From Muriiphilus sp048268845 (GTDB lineage: Bacteria > Pseudomonadota > Alphaproteobacteria > Rhodobacterales > Rhodobacteraceae): DNA of 64,000 bases. The notes under the pieces are model-generated. The model did not search any database, was not told the origin of the DNA, and saw nothing but the letters and a program-made list of their open reading frames with translations. This document shows positions 6,559 through 15,236 of the stretch, piece after piece; the first letter of the stretch is position 1, and the number at the start of each line of letters is the position of its first letter. The translations under genes and the position numbers were made by a program. The stretch is taken from assembly GCA_048268845.1 (NCBI GenBank), contig JBLWUQ010000009.1:67152-131151 (forward strand), in the 5' to 3' direction.

Positions 6559-7812
6559 TCAGCGGATCAGGATGGCGCGGAAATCGTTGACGTTGGTGCC
6601 GGTCGGGCCGGGCGTGAACAGGTCGCCAAGTGCGGCGAAGGCGGTATGGGCGTCGTTGTCAGCCAGCATCGCCGCGGGGTCGTGGCCCATGGCGCGCAGG
6701 CGTTCGGTGGTCGTGCCATCGGCGAAGGCGCCGGCGTTGTCCTCGCTGCCGTCGATGCCGTCGGTATCCGCGGCGAGTGCTACGATACCGCTCCCCGCGA
6801 TGCCCTCTGCCAGCGACAACAGGAACTCGGTGTTGCGCCCGCCGCGCCCGTCGCCACGCAGTGTCACCGTGGTCTCGCCGCCCGAGAGGATCACCACCGG
6901 CCGCGCGAAGGGGCGATCGCGCGCCGCGACCTCGCGGGCGATGGCGGCATGCACCTTCGCGACCTCGCGCGCCTCGCCCTCGATCGCGTCCGACAGGATC
7001 ACGGCGGGAATGCCCTCGGCGCGGGCAAGGTCGGCGGCGGCCTCGAGCGATTGCCTGGCCGAGGCGATCACCGTCACGCGGTTGTTCGCGAAGGCCGGGT
7101 CCTCCGGTGTCGGCGCGGGCGTGGCGGCGATGTGGTCGATCATGCGCTGCGGCAGGTCGATGCCGTAGGCCTTGATTGCCGCCATCGCCGCATCGGGGCC
7201 GGTCGCGTCCGGCACCGTCGGGCCCGAGGCGACCTGCGCCGGGTCGTCGCCGGGCACGTCCGAGACGATCAGCGTCAGCACCCGCGCCGGAGAGGCGGCC
7301 TGCGCCAGCCGCCCGCCCTTCACGCGCGAGAAATGCTTGCGCACCGCGTTCATCGCGGAAATCGGCGCGCCCGAGGCCAGAAGCGCGCGGTTCAGCGCCT
7401 GCTCATCCTCCAGCCCGAAGCCGGTGGGCGGTGCGGGCAGTAGCGCCGAGCCGCCGCCGGTGATGAGCGCGACAACCAGATCGTCGGCAGTCAGCCCCGC
7501 GACCGCGTCAAACAGCGCCTCGGTCGCGGCAAGCCCGGCCGCGTCGGGCACCGGGTGGGCGGCCTCGATCACCTTCAGATGCCGTGTGGCGCAGCCATAG
7601 CCCTTGCGGGTGACGATCACCCCCTCGATCGGGTCGCCCCAAAGCGCCTCGAACGCCGCGCCAAGCTGCGCCGCGCCCTTGCCCGCGCCGATCACCACGA
7701 CACGGCCTTTGGGCCTGTCGGGCATATGCGGCGCCAGCGCGCGGCGCGGGTCGGCGGCGGCGATGGCGGCGTCGAACAGCCGGGTCAGGAAGGCGCGGTC
7801 GGCGTCGGTCAT
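6559..7812 (-). CDS. Glycerate 2-kinase (DUF4147/MOFRL type)
   Basis: A 417-residue class II glycerate kinase, historically annotated as hydroxypyruvate reductase TtuD. The N-terminal DUF4147 domain shows VVVIGAGKGAAQLG and the ITGGGSALL loop. The C-terminal MOFRL domain shows ILSGGETTVTLRGDGRGGRN and AADTDGIDG. These enzymes phosphorylate D-glycerate to 2-phosphoglycerate, feeding glycolysis. The gene starts 18 bases after the last permease gene of a nucleoside-type importer, so it is probably the last gene of that operon. That fits purine breakdown through glyoxylate and tartronate semialdehyde to glycerate, but this link is inferred from position alone. Confidence 0.9.
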   Translation of the reverse strand: MTDADRAFLTRLFDAAIAAADPRRALAPHMPDRPKGRVVVIGAGKGAAQLGAAFEALWGDPIEGVIVTRKGYGCATRHLKVIEAAHPVPDAAGLAATEALFDAVAGLTADDLVVALITGGGSALLPAPPTGFGLEDEQALNRALLASGAPISAMNAVRKHFSRVKGGRLAQAASPARVLTLIVSDVPGDDPAQVASGPTVPDATGPDAAMAAIKAYGIDLPQRMIDHIAATPAPTPEDPAFANNRVTVIASARQSLEAAADLARAEGIPAVILSDAIEGEAREVAKVHAAIAREVAARDRPFARPVVILSGGETTVTLRGDGRGGRNTEFLLSLAEGIAGSGIVALAADTDGIDGSEDNAGAFADGTTTERLRAMGHDPAAMLADNDAHTAFAALGDLFTPGPTGTNVNDFRAILIR

Positions 7813-7830
7813 CCGGGTGCCCTCGCGCGC

Positions 7831-9096
7831 CTATTCCTTCACATAGGGCTTGCCGTCCGCCGCCGGCGGGCGCGCCTTGCCGATCAGCCCGGCCACCACG
7901 ATGATCGTGGCGATATAGGGCGCCATGGCGAGGAACTCGGACGGGATCGGCGTGTTCAGAAGCGCGAGTTTCTGTTGCAGCGAATCCGCGAAGCCGAAGA
8001 TCAGCGCCGCCGACAGCGCGCCGACCGGATGCCAGCGCCCGAAGATCATCGCCGCAAGGCCGATATAGCCGCGCCCGCCGGTCATGTTCTCGTCGAACCG
8101 CCCGACCGAGCCCAGCGTGAACCACGCCCCGCCAAAACCCGCCACCATGCCGCCAAGCGTGACGTGGACGTAGCGTGTCCAGTAGACGTTGATGCCCAGC
8201 GTATCGGCGGCGCGCGGATGCTCGCCCACCGCGCGGGCGCGCAACCCGCCCTTGGTGTGGAACAGGTAATAGGTCGCGATGGCGACAAGCATCAGCGCGC
8301 CGTAGACGAACAGGTTTTGATCGAACAGCATCGGCCCGATCACCGGGATGTCGCCCAGAAACGGGATCTTCCAAGCCCGGAACACCGGCGCGTTGTTCAG
8401 GCTGCGCACTTCGGCAAAGACCTGCGAGCTGACATAACTGGTGAGGCCGAGCACAAAGAGGTTGATCACCACGCCCGCGATGATCTGGTCCATTCGGAAG
8501 GTCACCACCAGTGCGGCGAGAATCAGGCCGAAGCCGCCCCCCACCAGCACTGCCGCGACCAGTCCGCCCCAGCCGCCCAGCAGCGAGCCGATCAGCGCGC
8601 CGGTAAAGGCCCCGGCCAGCAGCATCCCCTCGATCGCGATGTTCACCACCGCAACCCGCTCGCAGAGCACACCGGCAAGCCCGCCCAGCGCGATCGGCAC
8701 GGCGCGCACCACCGTGGCCTGCAACATGCCGGTCAGTGAAAAGCTCTTGTCGGCGGTGGCCCAGACGAGGAAAGCCAGCACCACCAGCGTCAGCCCGATG
8801 CCCAGCGACAGCGCCGTCCAGCGCACCCCGCCGCGCAGGAACTGGCGCACGCCGAGGAACGCCAGAAGCGCCGCGGCGATCAGGTTGAACGGATGGCCCG
8901 GCACCACGAGGTCGCCCAGCACGATGGCATCGCGCGGCCGCGACAGCTTGAAGGTCGCCACCTGCCCCTCGCCGACGTCGAGCACGAACAGCACCAAGAG
9001 CGACAGCGCGATCAGCACGCCGCCCGCGATCCTTGCCTGCCGCGCCTGGCTGGTCGCGATCTTCTCGGAGGTGGTGTCGGTGGTCACGGCGCTCAT
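7831..9096 (-). CDS. Nucleoside-type ABC importer permease 2
   Basis: A 421-residue polytopic membrane protein of the branched-chain/ribose/BMP permease family (NupQ/YufQ-like). It has hydrophobic segments throughout, the GLAGVLCERVAVVNIAIEG stretch, and a GGRGYIGLAAMIFGRWHP motif near the ATPase contact loop. The ATG at 9096 overlaps the TGA of the first permease gene (ATGA), so the two are translationally coupled and should form the heterodimeric channel. With the ATPase and the BMP-family binding protein upstream it makes a complete importer. The family suggests purine nucleosides or deoxynucleosides as substrate; the sequence does not settle which. Confidence 0.88.
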   Translation of the reverse strand: MSAVTTDTTSEKIATSQARQARIAGGVLIALSLLVLFVLDVGEGQVATFKLSRPRDAIVLGDLVVPGHPFNLIAAALLAFLGVRQFLRGGVRWTALSLGIGLTLVVLAFLVWATADKSFSLTGMLQATVVRAVPIALGGLAGVLCERVAVVNIAIEGMLLAGAFTGALIGSLLGGWGGLVAAVLVGGGFGLILAALVVTFRMDQIIAGVVINLFVLGLTSYVSSQVFAEVRSLNNAPVFRAWKIPFLGDIPVIGPMLFDQNLFVYGALMLVAIATYYLFHTKGGLRARAVGEHPRAADTLGINVYWTRYVHVTLGGMVAGFGGAWFTLGSVGRFDENMTGGRGYIGLAAMIFGRWHPVGALSAALIFGFADSLQQKLALLNTPIPSEFLAMAPYIATIIVVAGLIGKARPPAADGKPYVKE

Positions 9097-10235
9097 GGCT
9101 GTGTTCCCCCTTTGGATTTCCTGGCAAAGCCCCATGGGAAGATCGCGCGCACCAGCAACGGCGCCGCGATGAAGACGATGATCAGCGCCTGGATGATTGC
9201 GATCAGGTCGATCGACACGCCGGCGTCAACCTGCATCTGGCGCCCGCCCGCCTCGAGCCCGCCGAACAGGATGCCGGCAAAGAGGATGCCCAGGGGGTGC
9301 GACCGGCCCAAGAGCGCCACCGCGATGGCGTCAAAGCCGATCCCCGCCGAGAACCCCGGCGAGGCGCGGCCGAGCACGCCCAGCACCTGCGACGCACCCG
9401 CGAGCCCCGCCAGCGCCCCCGCCGTGCCCATCGCGGCGACGATCACCAGCCCGGATTTCATCCCGGCATAGCGCGCCGCGTCGGCGTTCTCGCCCGAGGC
9501 GCGGAAGGCAAAGCCGATCTTCGAGCGAAACAGGATCCACCAGACAAGCACCACCGCCGCGAGCATCACGAACAATCCGGCATGAAGCCGAAGGTTCGGG
9601 TCGAGCCAGTCGAGCAGGCGCGGCAGTTGCGCCGCGTCCGGCACCGAGCGCGAGATCGGGTCCGAGCGGCCTTCCTTCTGGATGTAGGGTTGGCGCAAAA
9701 GGTAGTCGAGCACCTTGAACGAGATCAGGTTGAGCATGATCGTCGTGATGACCTCATGCGCCCCGGTGGTCGCCCTCAGCGCCCCGGCGATCGAGGCGTA
9801 AAGCCCGCCGACGACCGCCCCGGCCAGCAGCGACAAGGGCATCAGCACCGCGAAGGGCAGCCCCTCGAAGCTGAAACCGACGATCACCGCCGCGGTGCCG
9901 CCCAGCAGAAGCTGACCCTCGGCGCCGATGTTGAACAGCCCGGCGCGAAAGCCGAGGCCAAGCCCCAGCCCGGCCAGAACCAGCGGGATCGCCGCCGTCA
10001 GGGTCTCGGAAATGGCGTTGACCGATCCGAGCGAGCCGCGCGCCAGCGCCACGAAGCTCTTGCCGATGGTGGCGATGTCCACCCCGGTTGCCAGCATGAT
10101 CAGCATGCCGAAGATCAACGCGACGACCACGGCGAACAAGGGCACCACCACCAGATCCTCGAAATCCGACCGGCCCCGCGCGCTGCGGGTCAGAAGGCTG
10201 CGCATCTGTTCGTTGACTTGTGCCAGATCGGTCAT
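9093..10235 (-). CDS. Nucleoside-type ABC importer permease 1
   Basis: A 380-residue integral membrane permease (NupP/YufP-like, BPD_transp_2 family). After a short cytoplasmic N-terminus it has about eight to ten hydrophobic segments. GLFNIGAEGQLLLGG and ALLGRSHPLGILFAG are typical family signatures, the second lying in the loop thought to meet the ATPase. Its start codon lies within the last bases of the ATPase gene, and its own stop overlaps the start of permease 2, giving a tightly packed ATPase-permease-permease block. It acts in the inner membrane as half of the transport channel. Confidence 0.88.
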   Translation of the reverse strand: MTDLAQVNEQMRSLLTRSARGRSDFEDLVVVPLFAVVVALIFGMLIMLATGVDIATIGKSFVALARGSLGSVNAISETLTAAIPLVLAGLGLGLGFRAGLFNIGAEGQLLLGGTAAVIVGFSFEGLPFAVLMPLSLLAGAVVGGLYASIAGALRATTGAHEVITTIMLNLISFKVLDYLLRQPYIQKEGRSDPISRSVPDAAQLPRLLDWLDPNLRLHAGLFVMLAAVVLVWWILFRSKIGFAFRASGENADAARYAGMKSGLVIVAAMGTAGALAGLAGASQVLGVLGRASPGFSAGIGFDAIAVALLGRSHPLGILFAGILFGGLEAGGRQMQVDAGVSIDLIAIIQALIIVFIAAPLLVRAIFPWGFARKSKGGTQP

Positions 10236-11755
10236 GCCGCTGCCCCTTCGCTCGCCCCGGCCATGGCAAGGCCGATGGCATTTCGGTCGGCCTTGCCGCC
10301 GGTATTGTCGAACTCGGCGACGATGCGGCCGTCGAACATCACCAGAATGCGGTCGGACAGGCCCATGATCTCGTCAAGCTCGGACGAGATGATGAGCACG
10401 CCGTCGCCCTCGTCGCGGGCCTCGATCAGGCGCGAGTGGATGTATTCGATCGAGCCGACATCAAGCCCGCGTGTCGGCTGGCTGGCGATGACCAGCTTGG
10501 TCTGGCGCTCAAGCTCGCGCGCCACCACCATCTTCTGCTGGTTGCCGCCCGACAGGTTGCCCGCGGGCAGGAACACCGAGGGCGTGCGCACGTCGAAGTC
10601 GATGCAGTATTTCGCGGCGGTCTTGTGCACGACCGGCCAGTCGATCGCCATGCCCTTGGAAAAGGGCTCCTCGTAATAGGAATTCAGCACCATGTTCTCG
10701 GCGATGGTGAAGCTCGCCACCATGCCCGACTTGTGCCGGTCCTCGGGGATATGCGCCATGCCCTTGCTGTGGCGCTGGCGCACCGAGTCGTGGGTGATGT
10801 CGTCGCCGTCGAAGATGATCTTGCCCGAGGCGGCTTTCGCAAGCCCGGTGATCGCCTCGGCCAGCGCGCTCTGGCCGTTGCCCTGCACCCCGGCGATGCC
10901 GACGACCTCGCCGGATTTCACCACCATGTTCAGGTGATCGACCGCGATCTCGTCGTTGTCATGCAGGACCACCAGTTCGGCGACCGACAGCATCGGACGG
11001 CCGGGTTGGGCCACCGTCTTGTCGACCGTGAAGCTGACCGGGCGGCCCACCATCATCTCGGCCAGATCGGCCTCGGTCAGGTTCTTGGGATCGCCCTCGC
11101 CGACGATCCGTCCCTGACGCAGCACGTTGATCCGGTCGGAGACCTCGAGGATCTCGTGCAGCTTGTGGGTGATGAAAACGATTGCCTTGCCGGCCTCCTT
11201 GAGCGAGCGGACGATGCCGAAAAACTCCTCGACCTCCTGCGGCGTGAGCACCGCCGTGGGTTCATCAAGGATCAGCACGTCGGCCTCGCGAAACAGCACC
11301 TTGAGGATCTCGACGCGCTGCTGGATGCCGACCGGAAGATCCTCGATCAGGGTGTCGGCGGGGACGTGAAGACCGTAGAGGTCGTTGATTTCCTGCACCT
11401 GCGCGCGGGCGCGCTTGAGGTCGAGATAGCCGAACCTGCCGGTGGGCTCGACGCCCAGCACGACGTTCTCGGCCACGGTAAAGACCGGGACCAGCATGAA
11501 ATGCTGATGCACCATGCCGATACCTGCGGCGATGCCGTCGCCCGGACCCTGGAACACGACCGGCTTGCCGTCGATCAGGATCTCACCCTCGTCGGGCGAA
11601 TAGAGCCCCGACAGGATGTTCATCATGGTCGATTTGCCGGCGCCGTTTTCGCCAAGCAAACCAAGCACTTCGCCGCCACGGATGGTCATGCTGACATTGT
11701 CGTTGGCAACCACCGACCCGAAACGCTTGGTGATGCCACGCAGTTCGACATCCAT
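10232..11755 (-). CDS. Nucleoside-type ABC importer ATPase (two nucleotide-binding domains)
   Basis: A 507-residue protein with two fused ABC domains, as in ribose and purine-nucleoside importers (RbsA, NupO/YufO). The first domain has LLGENGAGKST and LILDEPTAVLTP. The second has degenerate Walker A GVQGNGQSA and the signature LSGGNQQKMVVAREL followed by QPTRGLDVGS. The ATG at 11755 has GGAGG seven bases upstream; a GTG one codon earlier is a less likely start. It follows the binding-protein gene after a strong hairpin and is coupled to the permease gene. It powers uptake from the cytoplasmic face. Confidence 0.93.
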   Translation of the reverse strand: MDVELRGITKRFGSVVANDNVSMTIRGGEVLGLLGENGAGKSTMMNILSGLYSPDEGEILIDGKPVVFQGPGDGIAAGIGMVHQHFMLVPVFTVAENVVLGVEPTGRFGYLDLKRARAQVQEINDLYGLHVPADTLIEDLPVGIQQRVEILKVLFREADVLILDEPTAVLTPQEVEEFFGIVRSLKEAGKAIVFITHKLHEILEVSDRINVLRQGRIVGEGDPKNLTEADLAEMMVGRPVSFTVDKTVAQPGRPMLSVAELVVLHDNDEIAVDHLNMVVKSGEVVGIAGVQGNGQSALAEAITGLAKAASGKIIFDGDDITHDSVRQRHSKGMAHIPEDRHKSGMVASFTIAENMVLNSYYEEPFSKGMAIDWPVVHKTAAKYCIDFDVRTPSVFLPAGNLSGGNQQKMVVARELERQTKLVIASQPTRGLDVGSIEYIHSRLIEARDEGDGVLIISSELDEIMGLSDRILVMFDGRIVAEFDNTGGKADRNAIGLAMAGASEGAAA

Positions 11756-11782
11756 CACGTGCCCTCCCCAATCGGACAGAAA

Positions 11783-11810
11783 CCCGCCGCCGGGGGAAAC
11801 CGGCGGCGGG
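11783..11810 (-). terminator. Intercistronic hairpin between binding protein and ATPase genes
   Basis: A perfect 11-base stem, CCCGCCGCCGG/CCGGCGGCGGG, encloses a 6-base loop and is followed on the minus strand by TTTCTGT. It lies just after the binding-protein stop (11822) and before the ATPase ribosome site. In ABC importer operons such stems usually act as partial terminators or 3' stabilisers that leave more message for the binding protein. Confidence 0.6.
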
Positions 11811-11821
11811 CAGATGTCGGC

Positions 11822-12850
11822 TTACATGCCGATCTTGATCGAACCGTCGATGATGCCGGCCTTGATCTCGTCAAGCTCGGCTTGCAGATCGGCCGGGATC
11901 GTGCCCTCGAAGGTGTGATAGGGCGCAAGGCTCACGCCGTCGTTCTCGAGCGTGCCGACCATCAGGCCGCCCTCGAACGAGCCGTCCATGGCCGCCTCGA
12001 TGACTTCCTGAACGGTCGAATCCATGCGCTTGAGCACCGAGGTCAGGTAGACATGCGCCTTTTCCGGGTCGGTCAGCGCCTGGTCGGCGTCGACGCCGAT
12101 GATCCTGAGCTCGTCCGTACCAAGCTCGTCGGCCAGCGCCGCCGAGCCCAGACCCACGGGGCCGGCCACCGGCATCACGATGTCGGCGCCCTCGTCATAG
12201 AGGTTCTGGGCAAAGGCCCGGCCGTCGTCGAGGCTGTCGAAGTTGCCGGTGAACAGGCCTTCCTTGGTCTCGGGGTTCCAGCCCAGCACGGTCACGTCGG
12301 TGCCGTGCTTTTCGTTGTAGTAGTTGGCGCCGTAGACCATGCCGTCCATGAACACCGTCACAGGCGGGATGTTGATGCCGCCGAAGGTGCCCAGCACGCC
12401 GGTCTCGGACATGCCCGCCGCCAGATAGCCGGCAAGGAAGGCCGCCTGTTCGGTGGCGAAGACCTGGCCCACGACGTTCGGGATGGTCGGGTCATAGGCG
12501 AAGTCGACGATCGAGAACTTCTGGTTCGGGTTGGCCTCGGCGGCCTTCTTGGTGGCGTCGCCCATCAGGAAGCCGACGGTGACGATCACGTCGCAGCCGC
12601 CGCCGATCAGCGAGTTGAGGTTGGCCTCATAGTCGCTCTCGGCCTGGGATTCGAGGAAGCGCGCTTCGATCCCGTGCGCGGCGACCGCGTCCTGAACGCC
12701 CTTCCACGCGGTCTGGTTGAAGCCGGAATCGTCGATCCCGCCGGTGTCTGTCACCTGGCAGGCGGTGAACGCTGTCGCGGCCGATACCGAGCCGGCGAGC
12801 AGCGCGGCGGCAAGGCCGGTGCCAGCGGCAAATTTCGAAAGAACCGTCAT
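11822..12850 (-). CDS. BMP-family substrate-binding protein (nucleoside importer)
   Basis: A 342-residue periplasmic binding protein of the BMP/PnrA family. Residues 1 to about 28 form a signal peptide (MTVLSKFAAGTGLAAALLAG, cut near SAATA). The mature part begins with CQVTDTGGIDDSGFNQ, the family ligand-binding motif in which the aspartates contact the nucleoside ribose in PnrA. The cysteine just after the signal peptide is not in a good lipobox, so a soluble protein is likelier than a lipoprotein. The ATG at 12850 has GGAGG at ideal spacing. It is the first gene of the importer operon, and its promoter should lie in the 262 bases before DUF5765. Confidence 0.93.
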   Translation of the reverse strand: MTVLSKFAAGTGLAAALLAGSVSAATAFTACQVTDTGGIDDSGFNQTAWKGVQDAVAAHGIEARFLESQAESDYEANLNSLIGGGCDVIVTVGFLMGDATKKAAEANPNQKFSIVDFAYDPTIPNVVGQVFATEQAAFLAGYLAAGMSETGVLGTFGGINIPPVTVFMDGMVYGANYYNEKHGTDVTVLGWNPETKEGLFTGNFDSLDDGRAFAQNLYDEGADIVMPVAGPVGLGSAALADELGTDELRIIGVDADQALTDPEKAHVYLTSVLKRMDSTVQEVIEAAMDGSFEGGLMVGTLENDGVSLAPYHTFEGTIPADLQAELDEIKAGIIDGSIKIGM

Positions 12851-13112
12851 GTAAACCTCCATGTCACGCCGTGCCCCGACGTCGGGCGCGGCCGGTTAAG
12901 GAGCCGCGAACAAAGGGAAACCCGCCCACAAGCAGCGATTCCCCCAGCAGCCATGCGAAACCTTAGCACGCACCTTTGCAAGGGTCGCTGCAGATTTTTT
13001 GTCCGGATGATCGAAATTCTGGCGGCACGGCGCCATCCGCAGCACTTGACCCTGCGGCACCCTGCCCCGATGCTGCCAGGCAACGGACAACCCGCCGACC
13101 GAAGGAAACGCG

Positions 13113-13829
13113 ATGTGCTGGAGTGAAGCGGCCTCCGTGGCGATGGTGGGGTTGGGCGCGGCGGCGACGCTGGTCACGGCCCGCAAGGGGATGCCCTGGG
13201 CGGTGCCGGTGACGCTGGGCTACTTCACCTTCATGGAGGCGCTTCAGGCGGTCGGCTATCTGGTGATCGACCAATGCGAACTGGTGCCGAACCAGACCGT
13301 GACGGCGCTCAGTTTCTTCCACATCGCACTGCAGCCGATTTTCATCAACCTGTTTGCGCTGTCGCTGGTCGGGCCGCACATCACGCCGCGCATGCGCCGG
13401 GGCGTGATCGCGATCGCGGCGCTTGGTTCGCTGGTGGTCGCGATGAGGCTGGTGCCGTTCGACTGGGCCGGACCCTGCCGCGACGGCATGGCGCTCTGCG
13501 GGCCGGGGTGGTGTACCGTCACCGGAACCTGGCATCTTGCCTGGACCATGCCGCTCAACGACATGTGGACCGCGATCTGGGGCGCGCGGATGCAGGATGC
13601 GATGCCCTTCCCCGGCTACATGCTGGCGGTCTTCGTGCTGCCCACGCTCTATGGCGGCTGGCGCTTTGCGCTGTTTCACCTGGCACTCGGCCCGGTGCTG
13701 GCGATGCTGCTGACCGACAACCCGAGCGAGATGCCGGCGATCTGGTGCCTGTTCTCGATCGGGCTGGTCACGACGGCGCTGGTGCCGCCGGTGCGCCGGG
13801 TGCTGTTTCCGCGAGGCGTGCCGGCCTAG
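13113..13829 (+). CDS. DUF5765 multipass membrane protein
   Basis: A 238-residue integral membrane protein with about seven hydrophobic segments and an N-terminal MCWSEAAS motif typical of DUF5765 proteins. A conserved cysteine-containing loop (PCRDGMALCGPGWCTVTG) near the middle could form disulfides or bind a ligand. No function is known to me for this family. AAGGA six bases before the ATG supports the start. It is divergent from the importer operon and convergent with the cytochrome gene, the stops overlapping by three bases. Confidence 0.75.
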   Translation: MCWSEAASVAMVGLGAAATLVTARKGMPWAVPVTLGYFTFMEALQAVGYLVIDQCELVPNQTVTALSFFHIALQPIFINLFALSLVGPHITPRMRRGVIAIAALGSLVVAMRLVPFDWAGPCRDGMALCGPGWCTVTGTWHLAWTMPLNDMWTAIWGARMQDAMPFPGYMLAVFVLPTLYGGWRFALFHLALGPVLAMLLTDNPSEMPAIWCLFSIGLVTTALVPPVRRVLFPRGVPA

Positions 13830-14215
13830 CCCTGCTGCAACCCCTCGAGATACGAGGCCAGCAGGATCAGCGATACCGGCGTCGGCGTCGGCGTGCCGGT
13901 GGGGTCGATCCAGGTATCCATCGGGCTGGCGATCAGCGCGCCGAATTCGGGCATCGGCCCGTGCGTCGTGTCGCGCGAATAGCCGTCTATCGTCGACATC
14001 GCGTATTGCGCCGGGAAAGTGCCGCCGTGGCGCTTCGCCAGCGTCGTCAGATCGGGCGCGCCGAGTTCTGCGTTGCCTGTCGCATCCGCGCCGTGGCAGG
14101 CGGCGCAGTGGTCATCGTAAAGCCCCGCCCCGGTCATCGGCGGCTCCTCGACGCAGGCCGCCAGCGAGAGGGCGGAAAACGCCATGCAGGTGATCAGGAT
14201 TGCCCGTGGTTTCAT
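13826..14215 (-). CDS. Small c-type cytochrome lipoprotein
   Basis: A 129-residue exported protein. Residues 1-20 form a lipoprotein signal with lipobox LAAC and lipidated Cys21. The heme-binding CAACH is at residues 37-41, and a later methionine (THGPMPEFG region) is a plausible second heme ligand. It is a monoheme class I type cytochrome, anchored to a membrane on the periplasmic side, and probably an electron shuttle; its partner is unknown. The ATG at 14215 was chosen because AAGGA lies about eight bases upstream; an ATG three codons earlier is possible. It is divergent from the thioesterase gene. Confidence 0.85.
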   Translation of the reverse strand: MKPRAILITCMAFSALSLAACVEEPPMTGAGLYDDHCAACHGADATGNAELGAPDLTTLAKRHGGTFPAQYAMSTIDGYSRDTTHGPMPEFGALIASPMDTWIDPTGTPTPTPVSLILLASYLEGLQQG

Positions 14216-14316
14216 TTCGCCCATCCTTGTTATTTTGCCACAGCCTAGCGCATTCCCATGCCCGACGCCAAGCGCCAGCACTTGCACCCCTGCGCGGCGC
14301 GGCGCATTGTCGCCGC

Positions 14317-14721
14317 ATGGATATAACAACCGCAACACAATGGCTTGACCAGCATTTTACCGCCTGGGTGCGGCAACTGGAAATCGAGGTCGATTCTGTT
14401 GCCTGCACCGGTGCCGTGCTGTCGATGCCGGTGACCGATGCGATCAAGCGCTCGGGGGGCATCGTCGCCGGACCGGCGCTTGCCACCTTGACCGATACCG
14501 CGATGGTTGTCGCCTGCGCCGGGCATTTCAAGGCGTTCCGTCCGGTCGCCACCGTCAACCTCGACCTTCAGTTCATGCGCCTCGCCAGCGGCGAGCGGAT
14601 CACCTGCACCGCCACGATCCTGCGCGCGGGACGTGCGCTGATCTTCGTGCGCGCAATCATGACCGAAGAGCCTTCCGGCAAGGACGTGGCCCACGCCACC
14701 GCCACCTTTGCGGTGCAGTAA
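14317..14721 (+). CDS. PaaI-family hotdog thioesterase
   Basis: A 134-residue single hotdog domain. The sequence SGGIVAGPALATLTDTAM covers the central helix region in which family members carry the catalytic acidic residue, here Asp in LTDTA. The final strands read VATVNLDLQFMR and LIFVRAIM. Members hydrolyse acyl-CoA thioesters in the cytoplasm, usually medium-chain or aromatic acyl groups, and a substrate cannot be assigned here. It is a single gene divergent from the cytochrome and convergent with the L,D-transpeptidase pair, with two bases between stops. Confidence 0.8.
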   Translation: MDITTATQWLDQHFTAWVRQLEIEVDSVACTGAVLSMPVTDAIKRSGGIVAGPALATLTDTAMVVACAGHFKAFRPVATVNLDLQFMRLASGERITCTATILRAGRALIFVRAIMTEEPSGKDVAHATATFAVQ

Positions 14722-14723
14722 GC

Positions 14724-15236
14724 CTACTGCTGCACGATGATCCGGGTCCGGGGCTTGCCGACCTCCTGAACCCAGCGATAGAACATCTCGGCATGGCTCG
14801 GATGCAGGCGCACGCAGCCATGCGACACCGCGCGCCCGAGGCTGGCGATCTCATAGGTGCCGTGGATGCCGATATCGCCGTTGAAGAACACCGACCAGGG
14901 CATCGGCGCATCGTCATAGAGCGATGAGCGGTGGTTGGGCGACAGCAGGAACGGCTGGAACGTGCCGGTGGGCGTCTTGTAGCCCGCCCTTCCGGTCGAG
15001 ACCGGCCAGACATGGGTTTCGCTTGCCCCGCCGCCCGCGCGCGTGACCGTCACCACCTGGTCGGAGAGGTCGATCACCGCCTCGAGGCGGTCGGGTGCTG
15101 CCGGCACGGTCGCGGTTGGCGGCAATTCGGTGCAGCCAACCACCAGAACCAGCGCCGCGAGCGCTGCGAAACCGGCGCGAAGCCTGCCCGCGTCAGTCCT
15201 GAACCACGATGTAGGTGTCTTTCTTGTCCGTCGCAT
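14724..15236 (-). CDS. L,D-transpeptidase (YkuD) lipoprotein
   Basis: A 170-residue YkuD-domain enzyme. The catalytic motif SHGCVRL and upstream HGTYE are intact, with Cys as nucleophile. The N-terminus MRRTRKTP...LVVGC looks like a long lipoprotein signal with lipidated Cys35. Family enzymes make 3-3 peptidoglycan crosslinks or attach lipoproteins to peptidoglycan in the periplasm. The start is uncertain. No ATG or GTG lies between the upstream stop and the signal, so the likely ATG (15236) falls inside the end of the preceding paralogue, a 44-base out-of-frame overlap; an ATG at 15248 is the alternative. It is a clear tandem duplicate of that gene. Confidence 0.85.
   Translation of the reverse strand: MRRTRKTPTSWFRTDAGRLRAGFAALAALVLVVGCTELPPTATVPAAPDRLEAVIDLSDQVVTVTRAGGGASETHVWPVSTGRAGYKTPTGTFQPFLLSPNHRSSLYDDAPMPWSVFFNGDIGIHGTYEIASLGRAVSHGCVRLHPSHAEMFYRWVQEVGKPRTRIIVQQ

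Noticed and set aside
10220..13126. Long open frame of nearly 970 codons on the plus strand across the importer operon
   Set aside because: It is antisense to well-supported ATPase and binding-protein genes and has the His/Asp/Arg-rich composition of a GC-driven shadow frame.
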